Origin: SZUA-365 sp049663345
GTDB lineage: Bacteria; Bacteroidota; Ignavibacteria; SZUA-365
Length of the DNA: 64,000 bases
Direction of reading: 5' to 3'
NCBI GenBank assembly: GCA_049663345.1
Contig: JBATDG010000033.1
Span: forward strand, 1 to 64,000
The notes under the pieces are model-generated. The model was not told the DNA's origin, made no database searches, and was given only the letters and a program-made list of their open reading frames with translations. Below are positions 16,498 to 24,983 of this stretch, piece by piece; position 1 is the stretch's first letter; each line of letters opens with the position of its first letter. The position numbers were made by a program, and so were the translations under genes.

Positions 16498-16658
16498 GGA
16501 AGGTGGTTCGCCCCTACATGCCGTTTCTCACGCCTTACGCCTTACGCCTCACGCCTTACGCCTCACGCCTTACGCCTTACGCCTTACGCCTCACGCCTTA
16601 CGCCTCACGCCTTACGCCTCACGCCTTACGCCTCACGTCTTACGTCCTCACGCCCTAA
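16498..16658. repeat. Dispersed element fragment plus heptamer array (CTTACGC/CTCACGC)
   Basis: GGAAGGTGGTTCGCCCCTAC (16498-16517) is the conserved end of the elements at 8466 and 13799. As in copy 1, it is followed directly by a tandem array, here about 18 heptamers CTTACGC or CTCACGC (16527 onward). The array reaches the stop codon of the convergent permease gene. Confidence 0.92.
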
Positions 16659-17956
16659 CGCACGAACGCGCCAAACATCATACCCGTGGCGGTGGCCATC
16701 ACAACAACGAGCGAGACGAAGACGACCGTTTTTTTCGTGCCCATTACGCTGCGTATGACGAGCATGTTGGGAAGGGAGAGTGCGGGGCCGGCGAGGAGGA
16801 GGGCGAGGGCGGGACCCTTTCCCATTCCCGAGGCGAGCAATCCCTGCACGATAGGCACTTCAGTCAGCGTGGCGAAATACATGAAGGCGCCGAAGACGCT
16901 GGCGAAAAGGTTCGCGCCGAGCGAGTTGCCGCCGACAAGCGAAGATACCCAGGCGTTCGGGATGAGTCCCTCGCCGCCGGCAGAGCCGAGGAGAAGTCCC
17001 GCCACAAGCACACCCGCGCCGAGGAGCGGCAGAATCTGTTTGGCGAAGCCCCAGCTTGAGTACATCCACTCCCGCGGTTCGCCGGGCACACGGAAGGAGA
17101 GGACGGCGAGTCCGACAGTTGCGGCAACAAAGGGCAGCAGCGGCTGTCCGGGAAATGCGAAGGCGAGCACGACCACCGGCGCGATGCCGAGCAGCACCTG
17201 CAGCGGCTTCATGCCCAGCACTCGCACCATCGCGTAGCCGACCAGCAGGCCGAAGGCGGAGGTTATCCACCATTTCCATTGGAATATCAGGGAGAAGAGT
17301 CCCGCGTCGTCGCCGGGCTTGCCCCAGTTGGCGAACACCAGCACGCCTACCAACGCGAAGAAATGCAGCGAGGTCTGCCAGAGGGGACGACCGTCCTCAA
17401 TGACCGGGACGCTCAGCTGCGCGGCCGCTTTCTCACGTTCCTCTTTCCGGAATATCAGCGCCATCAGCAATCCAATGACGATGCTGAACGACACCGCGCC
17501 GATGACACGCGCGAGTCCGAGCTCGAAGCCGAGTATGCGTGCTGTGAGAATAATGGCAAGGATGTTGATAGCCGGACCGGAGTAGAGAAACGCGATTGCG
17601 GGGCCGAGTCCCGCGCCCCGCTTGTGGATGCTGGAGAACAGCGGGAGGATGGTGCAGGAGCAAACCGCAAGCACGGTGCCCGACACTGATGCGATGAGAT
17701 AGGATTTCCATTTCACGGCATTGGCGCCGAAGTACTTGACGACAGAGGCCTGACTGACGAATACGGCGATCACCCCGGCGATGAAAAACGCGGGCACAAG
17801 GCAGAGCAGCACGTGTTCATGCGCATACCAGCGCAGAAGCGTGAAGGCCTCAACGACGGCGTTGTCGAAACGCGGAGTTCCGACGGGAATGAACCATGCG
17901 GCGAGAAAGAATGCCGTGATCCATGCGAATATTTTTGCTTCCTGTTTCCAGCTCAT
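16655..17956 (-). CDS. arsP: DUF318/ArsP-family permease
   Basis: A 433-residue polytopic protein with about ten helices. The family motif AVCSCTILPLFSS followed by FLYSGPAIN is clear, and a second repeat of the fold lies near TLTEVPIVQ and LLAGPALSL. Relatives include ArsP, which extrudes trivalent organoarsenicals, and permeases for other metal compounds. The substrate is inferred from the neighbouring arsR, arsF and arsG. It is last in the minus-strand group, 96 bp after arsG, and its stop codon abuts the heptamer array. Confidence 0.8.
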   Translation of the reverse strand: MSWKQEAKIFAWITAFFLAAWFIPVGTPRFDNAVVEAFTLLRWYAHEHVLLCLVPAFFIAGVIAVFVSQASVVKYFGANAVKWKSYLIASVSGTVLAVCSCTILPLFSSIHKRGAGLGPAIAFLYSGPAINILAIILTARILGFELGLARVIGAVSFSIVIGLLMALIFRKEEREKAAAQLSVPVIEDGRPLWQTSLHFFALVGVLVFANWGKPGDDAGLFSLIFQWKWWITSAFGLLVGYAMVRVLGMKPLQVLLGIAPVVVLAFAFPGQPLLPFVAATVGLAVLSFRVPGEPREWMYSSWGFAKQILPLLGAGVLVAGLLLGSAGGEGLIPNAWVSSLVGGNSLGANLFASVFGAFMYFATLTEVPIVQGLLASGMGKGPALALLLAGPALSLPNMLVIRSVMGTKKTVVFVSLVVVMATATGMMFGAFVR

Positions 17957-18052
17957 GATGTGGTGCAGGACCCTTGCCTGCGGTATGCAAACGTGATGTT
18001 GGATTGCTCGCGGCTTTCGCGGCGGGCGGTTTGTGTTATCTGCGAATTTCCG

Positions 18053-18754
18053 CTATCCGAATAAGTAAATCGATATTAGATACACTCCCGTAAGAATGAA
18101 CAGAACCGCGACGACCCGGCGGAACCAGCGTTCGAAGGCTTTGATGCGATTGTAAAAGGTGCCGACGCCGCGGACCGTGTAGGCGATGAGCCATGCCGCG
18201 ATGATGACAGGGAGTCCCGTTGCAATTGCGAATACGACGGGGAGATATAGTCCGTCGGCACTGGCCACGGTCATGGGAATGAGCATGACGAAATACAGCA
18301 CGCCGCTGTAGGGACAGAATGCCAAGGCGAATATCATTCCGAGTAAGAGCGATCCCCAGGCTCCTGAACCGCTGCGTTCACCCGCTGCGGTCGTGAGCTT
18401 GTCCAGTAGTGAAAACCTGATGGGAATGATATCGAGCATGAAGACGCCGATCACGATCAGCATCGGTCCGAGCAGTCTTTCGCCCCAGCCCTGAAACAGT
18501 CTCGACACGTCGAAGGTACTCGCGCCGAAGTAGATCACCAGTCCGAGCGCGGTGTAGGAAATCGCGCGTCCCAGTGTGTAGAGCAAGCCGTTGATGAAGA
18601 CTGCGCGGCGGTTTTCAAGCTGCCGGCCGATGTAGCCGATGGCGGTGATGTTGGTGGCCAGCGGACAGGGGCTGATCGCAGTCATGAGTCCGATAATAAA
18701 CGCCGACAGTACCGGGAGGTCCGTCGAATCGAGTATTTGCTGGAGCACTTCCAT
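18053..18754 (-). CDS. arsG: ArsG-family (CcdA-like) aromatic arsenical efflux permease
   Basis: A 233-residue membrane protein with six helices of the CcdA/DsbD type: AISPCPLATN near the start and LAFCPYSGVLYFV in the second half hold the paired proline/cysteine turns. In arsEFG operons the ArsG member of this family exports aminobenzyl arsenicals. The adjacent ArsF gene, one base away, makes that assignment stronger than a generic electron-transfer CcdA. A CcdA-like role in moving electrons to ArsF or the thioredoxin remains possible. Confidence 0.8.
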   Translation of the reverse strand: MEVLQQILDSTDLPVLSAFIIGLMTAISPCPLATNITAIGYIGRQLENRRAVFINGLLYTLGRAISYTALGLVIYFGASTFDVSRLFQGWGERLLGPMLIVIGVFMLDIIPIRFSLLDKLTTAAGERSGSGAWGSLLLGMIFALAFCPYSGVLYFVMLIPMTVASADGLYLPVVFAIATGLPVIIAAWLIAYTVRGVGTFYNRIKAFERWFRRVVAVLFILTGVYLISIYLFG

Positions 18755-18755
18755 C

Positions 18756-19175
18756 TCAACCCTTGCGCATGCGGTCGATTGTCGCGATCAGCAGCTGCTG
18801 CAGCTTTCCGGGATCATTTAATCCGTACTGAAACGCTTCGGCTGTCAGGTCTTCCGACTTGTCGCCTCTGCACACAAGCAGCGATGATCCGGAGACCTCG
18901 TATTTCTCTGCGAGCGCCTCGTTTTCCTCTTCTTCAATATCCAGTGCGCGAAAGACGATTGACTTGTCCTTGCCGTATTTATCCTTCACAACGGCGCGCG
19001 CGACGCGTTCGATGCTCAGGCAGGTCTTGCAGCGCCGGGAGGTATGGAAATAATACACGATCAGTTCGGCCTTCTTAGCGGCCTTGACGGACTTCTGCTG
19101 AGCGGCGAGCGGCTGCGTGATCGGTGCCGCCGGGAGAATTAGAAAAAGCGCAATCAGAATGAGCAGGGATTTCAT
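18756..19175 (-). CDS. arsF: ArsF-family thioredoxin-like secreted protein
   Basis: A 139-residue exported protein (signal peptide ending in LAAQ) with a thioredoxin-like core. YYFHTSRRCKTCLSIE carries the CxxC pair and SGSSLLVCR the later strand. It matches the ArsF family described as a nitroreductase subunit acting on nitrophenyl arsenicals together with ArsE. It overlaps the small thioredoxin gene by four bases and is one base from arsG. Confidence 0.82.
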   Translation of the reverse strand: MKSLLILIALFLILPAAPITQPLAAQQKSVKAAKKAELIVYYFHTSRRCKTCLSIERVARAVVKDKYGKDKSIVFRALDIEEEENEALAEKYEVSGSSLLVCRGDKSEDLTAEAFQYGLNDPGKLQQLLIATIDRMRKG

Positions 19176-19417
19176 ACGGCCTCCGCGCCTTTGAGCATGG
19201 TGATGACTTCGTCTTCAGATGGAACGCGGCCCTTGAGCAGGACCTTGTTATCGACAACCATCGCAGGCGTGATCATCACGCCGTAGTTCATGATGTCCAT
19301 GATGTCTTCGACTTTGGTTATAGTGGCGTCCATGCCTTCGCGTTCGACAGCGGCGCGCACGACACGCTCCAGTGCATGACATTTCGCGCAGCCTGATCCG
19401 AGGATTTTGATGTCCAT
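19172..19417 (-). CDS. Small redox-active thioredoxin/glutaredoxin-like protein
   Basis: An 81-residue cytoplasmic thioredoxin-fold protein of the MTH895/TM0996 type. GSGCAKCHALE gives the CxxC (Cys9, Cys12) and ITPAMVVDNKVLLKG the cis-proline strand and beta hairpin. Proteins of this family regularly sit between arsR and arsF-arsG or permease genes and probably act as ArsE-like redox partners. The start is set by AGGAG before the ATG at 19417; a longer upstream reading to 19555 has no such support. Confidence 0.85.
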   Translation of the reverse strand: MDIKILGSGCAKCHALERVVRAAVEREGMDATITKVEDIMDIMNYGVMITPAMVVDNKVLLKGRVPSEDEVITMLKGAEAV

Positions 19418-19566
19418 TTGTCTTTTTCTCCTATGAAAGAATGTCCTGCATTCCGCCGATCGCGATTCCGGGACGGCCCCGCCTTTCAAACGAATCCCGT
19501 TGCGGCGGATTCCCCTATCCGGCGGCGATCCGGATTGGCAGACCGCCCGAATCAAGGGAGTGTGTT

Positions 19567-19863
19567 TCAGATATTGTAGAATTCCCGCATCAGCGTGCGC
19601 GCTTCCTCGAAGCTATCGCGGTTGATGCAGTACTTGATTTTCGGCGGCTTGATCTCGCCTTGTATGAGTCCGGCGGCCTTGAGTTCGCTCAGATGCTGTG
19701 AGAGCGTCGACCGTGCGATCGGGAGATCCTCTGCCAGGTCGCCGCTGTAGCAGCAGGACTGCTCCGAGAGCAGTTCAAGTATGTACATGCGCACCGGATG
19801 CGCCATGGCCTTGGCGTAGCGGGCGATTTTCTTCTGGCGATCTGTGAGAATGTCTGTACTCAT
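19567..19863 (-). CDS. arsR: ArsR-family repressor of the second arsenic operon
   Basis: A 98-residue winged-helix repressor starting MSTDILTDRQ. It belongs to a different ArsR subgroup from the one at 11697: the ELCVCD motif is missing, and possible As(III) ligands are Cys37-Cys38 in EQSCCYSGD and Cys79 in KIKYCINRD. The recognition helix is IARSTLSQHLSELK. The start at 19863 lies six bases from the operator palindrome. It leads the minus-strand group and is probably self-regulated. Confidence 0.9.
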   Translation of the reverse strand: MSTDILTDRQKKIARYAKAMAHPVRMYILELLSEQSCCYSGDLAEDLPIARSTLSQHLSELKAAGLIQGEIKPPKIKYCINRDSFEEARTLMREFYNI

Positions 19864-19868
19864 AACGT

Positions 19869-19906
19869 ATTTCGTAAAAATACGAAATGATTCCCATGAA
19901 ACGCAA
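19869..19906 (-). promoter_or_regulatory. ArsR operator and promoter of the second arsenic operon
   Basis: A perfect palindrome ATTTCGTA-AAAA-TACGAAAT (19869-19888), with a second one (CGTATTT-CGTA-AAAATACG) nested in it. On the minus strand TTGCGT (19901-19906) and TATTTT (19877-19882) are 18 bp apart, so the operator sits on the -10 box. The expected transcript would begin within about 10 bases of the ATG. It is also 101 bp upstream of cydA on the other strand. Confidence 0.75.
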
Positions 19907-19989
19907 GGCACATGCTTATGTGTTATGTTGAAATGAATGCGAGTGCCCTGTTTCTCGCCGCTGACAGCACCTTCTGAAAGGATCTCCCG

Positions 19990-21426
19990 ATGGATCTTGA
20001 CGTACTTTTTCTCTCCCGCTTCCAATTCGCCCTCACGATCATGTTTCACTACCTGTTTCCCCCGCTTTCGATAGGGCTAGGAGTGATATTGGCGGTGACG
20101 GAGGGCATGTTTCTCAAAACAAAAAACCGTGACTACGAAGTCATGGCCCGTTTCTGGACCAGGATTTTCGCAGTGGTCTTCGCCATGGGCGTCGCCACCG
20201 GCATTGTGATGGAATTCGAGTTCGGTACGAACTGGGCGACGTATTCGCGCTATGTCGGCGATGTTTTTGGGTCGCCGCTTGCGGCCGAAGGTATTTTCGC
20301 CTTCTTCCTCGAATCAGGATTTCTCGCTGTGCTCGTTTTCGGGTGGGACCGCGTCTCCCCGCGCATGCACTTTTTCTCGACCATCATGGTATCGCTCGGT
20401 TCGATGTTCTCAGCCGTGTGGATCGTGGTCGCAAACAGCTGGCAGCAAACGCCAACGGGATTTCATATCGTGGGCGAAGGACTCCGCGCACGCGCAGAAA
20501 TCACGGATTTCTGGGCTATGGTGTTTAATCCCTCCAGCGTAGACCGCCTGACGCATACCCTGATCGGCGCGTTCATACTCGGCGCGTTCTTCGTCATGAG
20601 CATCATGGCATGGTATATCCTTCACGGCAGGCACGTACGTCTGGCGAAGCAATCCTTCACCATCGCACTTGTGTTTGGTACCATCGCGTCGCTGGCAGCA
20701 CTGGTGAGCGGACACGGACAGGCGAATACGGTTTCAGTGACGCAGCCCGCGAAGCTCGCCGCGTTCGAGGGACATTTCAAATCCGGTCCGGGCGACATGT
20801 GGCTCTTCGGCATTCCGGATGAAGAAAAGGAAATGGTGCGATTTGGCATCGCCATCCCGGGCGGACTGAGCTTCCTTCTCCACAACGATTTCAATGCTCC
20901 GGTGACGGGACTGGATCAATTCGCACAGGAGGACCGTCCCCCGGTACAGATTCCCTTCCAGGCCTATCACATGATGATCGCGCTTGGAATGTTCTTCATC
21001 GGCATCACGCTTTTCGCTTCCTTCCTCCGGTGGCGCGGCACGCTGTTCGAAAAGCGGTGGATGATGTGGATATTCGTCTTCGCCGTCTTCGGACCGTATC
21101 TCGCCAACCAGGCAGGATGGGTCGCAGCCGAGGTCGGCCGCCAGCCGTGGATCGTCTACGGCCTGCTCCGCACAAGCGATGCGTTATCGAAGGCCGTCAG
21201 TGCGGAGGAAGTTCTGGTGTCCATCATCCTGTTCACCATCATTTATCTCTTCCTCCTCGCGGTGTGGCTGTATGTGATGAACGATAAAATCAAACATGGT
21301 CCGGATGAATCTGTACTGGCATCCCAAGGCGCGCATAGCGGGAGCCTGCTGGACAGCATGTCATCGCTGGCCGATCACGGGGGTCCGTCAATGACTGAAG
21401 CACGCGACGAAAAGGAGGACAAATAG
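19990..21426 (+). CDS. cydA: Cytochrome bd quinol oxidase subunit I
   Basis: The 478-residue catalytic subunit of a bd-type terminal oxidase that reduces oxygen with quinol without pumping protons. Haem ligand positions are visible at His20 (MFHYLF) and His189 (DRLTHTLIG), as are the GHGQANTVSVTQPAKLAAFE loop and the GRQPW motif. The Q-loop is of the short type. cydB follows after one base. bd oxidases confer growth at low oxygen and resistance to sulfide and other inhibitors; control by the neighbouring ArsR site is possible but unproven. Confidence 0.96.
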   Translation: MDLDVLFLSRFQFALTIMFHYLFPPLSIGLGVILAVTEGMFLKTKNRDYEVMARFWTRIFAVVFAMGVATGIVMEFEFGTNWATYSRYVGDVFGSPLAAEGIFAFFLESGFLAVLVFGWDRVSPRMHFFSTIMVSLGSMFSAVWIVVANSWQQTPTGFHIVGEGLRARAEITDFWAMVFNPSSVDRLTHTLIGAFILGAFFVMSIMAWYILHGRHVRLAKQSFTIALVFGTIASLAALVSGHGQANTVSVTQPAKLAAFEGHFKSGPGDMWLFGIPDEEKEMVRFGIAIPGGLSFLLHNDFNAPVTGLDQFAQEDRPPVQIPFQAYHMMIALGMFFIGITLFASFLRWRGTLFEKRWMMWIFVFAVFGPYLANQAGWVAAEVGRQPWIVYGLLRTSDALSKAVSAEEVLVSIILFTIIYLFLLAVWLYVMNDKIKHGPDESVLASQGAHSGSLLDSMSSLADHGGPSMTEARDEKEDK

Positions 21427-21427
21427 C

Positions 21428-22444
21428 ATGGATCTCAATTTCTTCTGGTTCGCCGTCGTTGGCATTCTCCTCACCGGCTATGCGATTCTCGACGGCTTCG
21501 ATCTCGGCGTGGGCATCCTGCATCTGTTCGCGAAAGACGATATGGACCGCCGCCTGCTGATGAATTCCATCGGTCCCCTGTGGGACGGCAACGAAGTCTG
21601 GCTCGTCACCTTCGGCGGTGCGATGTTCGCCGCCTTCCCTCACGCTTACGCGACCGCCTTTTCGGGGTTTTATCTCCCTTTTATGTTTTTACTGTTCGCA
21701 CTCATTTTCCGAGCCGTGTCGATGGAATTTCGCAGCAAGCAGGAAATGCGCTGGTGGCGGCAGATGTGGGATATATCCTTCACCGGCGCCTCAACCCTTG
21801 CGACCTTTCTGTTCGGCGTCGCGGTCGGCAACATGATGAAAGGTCTTCCCATCGGCGCCGATATGGAATTTCAGGGCGGCCTTTTTGATCTGCTCGGACC
21901 CTTTCCCCTGCTTGTCGGCGCTTTCGCGGTTGCGACCTTTGCGATGCACGGTTCGATCTACCTTTATCTGAAAACCGAGGGCGATCTGCAGAATCGCATT
22001 CATGGATGGATGTGGCGTACCTTCGGGATTTTCCTCGTGCTCTATATTTTCGTCACCATGGCCACACTCGTGCTGCTTCCAAGTGCAGTTACGAACTTCC
22101 GCGAGATACCCTGGGCCTGGGTTGTGGTGGTTCTGAACGTCCTCGCTATCGCGAATATTCCCCGGGCGATTTATCTCGGGAAGCCGGGCTATGCATTCAT
22201 CTCGTCCGGAGCAACCATCGCAGCGCTGACCTTTCTGTTCGGCTTCGCGCTCTTCCCCAACCTGATCGTCTCCAGCCTCGATCCTGCCTGGAATCTTACG
22301 ATTTACAATGCGGCCTCCTCCCAGAAAACCCTCGGCATCATGCGCTGGTTCGCCATCATCGGCATGCCCTTCGTCCTCTCCTATACCGTGGCCATCTACT
22401 GGATCTTCCGCGGCAAAACGCGCCTGGGTAAATTCAGCTATTAA
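21428..22444 (+). CDS. cydB: Cytochrome bd quinol oxidase subunit II
   Basis: The 338-residue membrane partner of CydA with eight to nine helices. The family start is clear: FWFAVVGILLTGYAILDGFD, then LWDGNEVWLVTFGG and the FPHAYATAFSGFYLP segment. Needed for assembly of the haem b595/d site. No cydX-like small gene was recognised downstream, where an inverted repeat begins two bases after the stop. Confidence 0.96.
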   Translation: MDLNFFWFAVVGILLTGYAILDGFDLGVGILHLFAKDDMDRRLLMNSIGPLWDGNEVWLVTFGGAMFAAFPHAYATAFSGFYLPFMFLLFALIFRAVSMEFRSKQEMRWWRQMWDISFTGASTLATFLFGVAVGNMMKGLPIGADMEFQGGLFDLLGPFPLLVGAFAVATFAMHGSIYLYLKTEGDLQNRIHGWMWRTFGIFLVLYIFVTMATLVLLPSAVTNFREIPWAWVVVVLNVLAIANIPRAIYLGKPGYAFISSGATIAALTFLFGFALFPNLIVSSLDPAWNLTIYNAASSQKTLGIMRWFAIIGMPFVLSYTVAIYWIFRGKTRLGKFSY

Positions 22445-22592
22445 GAAAAAACCACGAAGTCACGAAGACACAAAGAAGAGCACTAAGGTTTTGTTAAAAA
22501 GAAAACGCCCGGCAAATCTGCTGGGCGTTTCCCGTTTAAAAAAATTTTCGTGCTCTTTATTCGTGTCTTCGTGACTTCGTGGTTTTTTCTTA
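22445..22592. repeat. Nested inverted repeat at a convergent junction (copy 1)
   Basis: Outer arms of about 38 bp (22446-22483 and 22550-22589) are built of octamers CACGAAGT/CACGAAGA. Inside is a terminator-like hairpin AAACGCCCGGC-AAATCT-GCTGGGCGTTT (22503-22530). The right arm reaches the stop codon of the aldolase gene. It can act as a terminator on both strands. The same architecture recurs at 24822-24963. Confidence 0.92.
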
Positions 22593-23645
22593 CGCGATTG
22601 TGACGTCGTCGGCGAGGTACACGTCCTGGATGAGATTCAGGAGCTGCACGCCTTCGGCCATCGGACGCTGGAAGGCCTTGCGGCCGGAGATGAGGCCCTG
22701 TCCGCCGCCGCGCTTGTTGATGACGGCCGTCTCGACGGCTTCAGCGTAGTCGCTCGCACCCGAGGAGGCACCGCCGCTGTTGATCAGTCCTGCGCGTCCC
22801 ATGTAGCAGTTCGCCACCTGGTAGCGGGTCAGATCGATCGGATGATCGGTCGTGAGTTGCGAATAGACGAGCTTGCTGGTCTTGCCGAACTTGATGGCAT
22901 TGTAGCCGCCGTTGTTCGTCGGCAGTTTCTGCTTGATGATATCTGCCTGGATCGTGACGCCGAGATGATTCGCCTGTCCGGTCAAATCTGCTGCGGTGTG
23001 GTAATCGACACCGTCCTTGGTAAAATCTTCGTTCCGGAGGTAGCACCAGAGGATGGTAGCAAGACCGAGTTCATGCGCGTATTCGAAGGCTTCGGAAATT
23101 TCAACGATCTGGCGGTCCGATTCTTCCGACCCGAAATAGATCGTCGCACCGATGGCCGCGGCGCCCATTTCGTAGGCCTGATCCACGCTGCCGAAGAGAA
23201 TCTGATCGTAGGTGGTCGGATAGGTCAGCAATTCGTTGTGGTTGATCTTGACGATAAAGGGAATGTGATGCGCATAGCGCCGGGCGACCGAGCCAAGCAC
23301 GCCCAGGGTCGAAGCCACGGCATTGCAGCCGCCTTCGATCGCGAGCTTGACGATATTTTCCGGATCGAAATAAATGGGATTCGGAGCGAAGGATGCACCG
23401 GCGCTGTGCTCGATGCCCTGATCGACCGGGAGAATAGACATGTAGCCCGTACCCGCCAGCCGGCCGGTGTTGTAGATGCGCTGCAGACTTCCGAGCACGC
23501 GCGGATTGCGGTCACTGTCTTTCCAAACGCGGTCCACGAAATCCGCCCCGGGGAGGTGCAGCATTTCTTTCGGGATACCCGTGCAAGTATGATTGAGCAG
23601 CGAATCTGCTTCGGCGCCCAGCATTTCCTGAAGTTTTTCGATCAT
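22590..23645 (-). CDS. fbaB: Class I fructose-bisphosphate aldolase (FbaB/DhnA type)
   Basis: A 351-residue Schiff-base aldolase that splits or makes fructose 1,6-bisphosphate in glycolysis and gluconeogenesis. Diagnostic segments are SILPVDQGIEHSAGASF, FIVKINHNELL and the C-terminal INSGGASSGASDYAEAV phosphate site; candidate Schiff-base lysines lie in the QADIIKQK region. The length and start are normal for the DhnA-type enzymes of Bacteroidota. Monocistronic. Confidence 0.93.
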   Translation of the reverse strand: MIEKLQEMLGAEADSLLNHTCTGIPKEMLHLPGADFVDRVWKDSDRNPRVLGSLQRIYNTGRLAGTGYMSILPVDQGIEHSAGASFAPNPIYFDPENIVKLAIEGGCNAVASTLGVLGSVARRYAHHIPFIVKINHNELLTYPTTYDQILFGSVDQAYEMGAAAIGATIYFGSEESDRQIVEISEAFEYAHELGLATILWCYLRNEDFTKDGVDYHTAADLTGQANHLGVTIQADIIKQKLPTNNGGYNAIKFGKTSKLVYSQLTTDHPIDLTRYQVANCYMGRAGLINSGGASSGASDYAEAVETAVINKRGGGQGLISGRKAFQRPMAEGVQLLNLIQDVYLADDVTIA

Positions 23646-23768
23646 GGCGGATCTGTGGTTGTTGTGAGAAAAACGGGATAATCGTAAATGTACGACTTGA
23701 TGCAGAGCGGAGCAAAATCGAGGACAGCGGAAATCCTCTTTTTCGAAGAAGGAATGCCCGCACTCCCG

Positions 23769-23791
23769 CTCGATTACTCAAGAGTATCGAG
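23769..23791. promoter_or_regulatory. Interrupted palindrome between divergent genes
   Basis: CTCGATtACTC-AA-GAGTATCGAG has 10-bp arms with one bulged base. It lies between the fbaB start and the epimerase gene and could be an operator for either; no regulator can be named. Confidence 0.3.
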
Positions 23792-23900
23792 GGTCCCTTC
23801 GGCGAAATGGGGAATCTGTACGATCGAGGGAATTTCCTGCGCCTCGCAATGGTTTTCTCCATATGTTAGAAGTTCATTCCCTCAACCATCATCAGCAGCT

Positions 23901-24821
23901 ATGTCCAAACGAATCGTTCTGACCGGCGCTACCGGACTGATTGGCCGGCGCCTTTACAACGCTCTCCGCTTGCGCGGCGATCAGGTCACCATTCTCACAC
24001 GCAATACCGACAAGGCCGGGAAGACCTTCCCCGATGCGGAGCGTGTGCTGCTCTGGGCTCCCGGCGTTGCAGGCGCCTGGAAATCCGCCATCGACGGCGC
24101 CGATGCCGTCGTGCATCTCGCGGGCGAACCCATCGCAGAGGAACGCTGGACGGAAAGCTTTAAAAAACGCATTCAGGACAGCCGCCGGCTGGGGACGCGC
24201 GACATCGTCGATGCGATTGCGGCCGCGGCGGTAAAGCCGGGCGTGCTTGTTTCGGCGTCGGCAGTCGGATTTTATGGCGATACGGGAGAAAAAGATGTGA
24301 ACGAGGATTCCCCTGCAGGAAGCGATTTCCTTGCGGAAACCTGCGTCGAGTGGGAGAATGAGGCGCTGCGCGCCGAATCTTTGGGCGTGCGTGTGGTGAT
24401 TTCCCGCATGGGGATCGTCCTTGCAGAAGAAGGCGGCGCGCTGGAAAAACTGCTCACGCCGTTCAGGATGTTTGCCGGCGGACCTGTGGGCAACGGTGAG
24501 CAGTGGTTCCCGTGGGTACATATCGACGATGTAGTCGGACTCCTTCTGCATGCGATCGACGACGCAGAAACCATCGGGATACTCAACGCCGTCAGCCCAG
24601 GCATACTTCGTAATCGTGAATTTGCGGTAGCACTGGGAGAGTCGCTGAAGCGTCCCGCCCGCTTCTCCGTTCCCGCCTTCGTGATCAAACTTGCCCTCGG
24701 TGAATTCGGCGAAACCCTTCTCGGCGGTCAACGCGCGCTTCCTGCACACACACTCGCAAGTGGCTACCGCTTCAAATACGATTCCATCGAAAAAGCCCTC
24801 GCAAACCTGGTGAGTGTGTAA
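23901..24821 (+). CDS. TIGR01777-family NAD(P)-binding epimerase (YfcH-like)
   Basis: A 306-residue extended short-chain dehydrogenase. The Rossmann motif VLTGATGLIGRRL starts at residue 6, VVHLAGEPIAEERW is the family's characteristic segment, and SASAVGFYGD replaces the usual catalytic YxxxK region with the Y-G pattern typical of this subfamily. The C-terminus carries the short DUF1731 tail (LGEFGETLLGGQRALP). The substrate is unknown for the whole family. The start was chosen at MSKRIVL because the upstream extension has no coding character. Confidence 0.88.
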   Translation: MSKRIVLTGATGLIGRRLYNALRLRGDQVTILTRNTDKAGKTFPDAERVLLWAPGVAGAWKSAIDGADAVVHLAGEPIAEERWTESFKKRIQDSRRLGTRDIVDAIAAAAVKPGVLVSASAVGFYGDTGEKDVNEDSPAGSDFLAETCVEWENEALRAESLGVRVVISRMGIVLAEEGGALEKLLTPFRMFAGGPVGNGEQWFPWVHIDDVVGLLLHAIDDAETIGILNAVSPGILRNREFAVALGESLKRPARFSVPAFVIKLALGEFGETLLGGQRALPAHTLASGYRFKYDSIEKALANLVSV

Positions 24822-24963
24822 GAAAAAACCACGAAAACGCGAAAACACGAAAAAGAAGCACGAAGGTTTTTGCAACGGGAAACGCCCAGCAAGTCTGCTA
24901 AGTGTTTTCTTTTTCACAAATCTTTCGTGTTCTTCTTTGTGTTTTCGTGGTTTTGTGGTTCTT
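24822..24963. repeat. Nested inverted repeat at a convergent junction (copy 2)
   Basis: Homologous in layout to 22445-22592. The outer arms begin AAAAAACCACGAAAACGCG and end with the complementary CGTGGTTTTGTGG. The inner hairpin AAACGCCCAGC..GCTAAGTGTTT (24880-24907) is a decayed version of the copy 1 hairpin. It separates the epimerase from the convergent secreted-protein gene. Confidence 0.9.
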
Positions 24964-24983
24964 TCCTGCCGATCCGATCGTTG

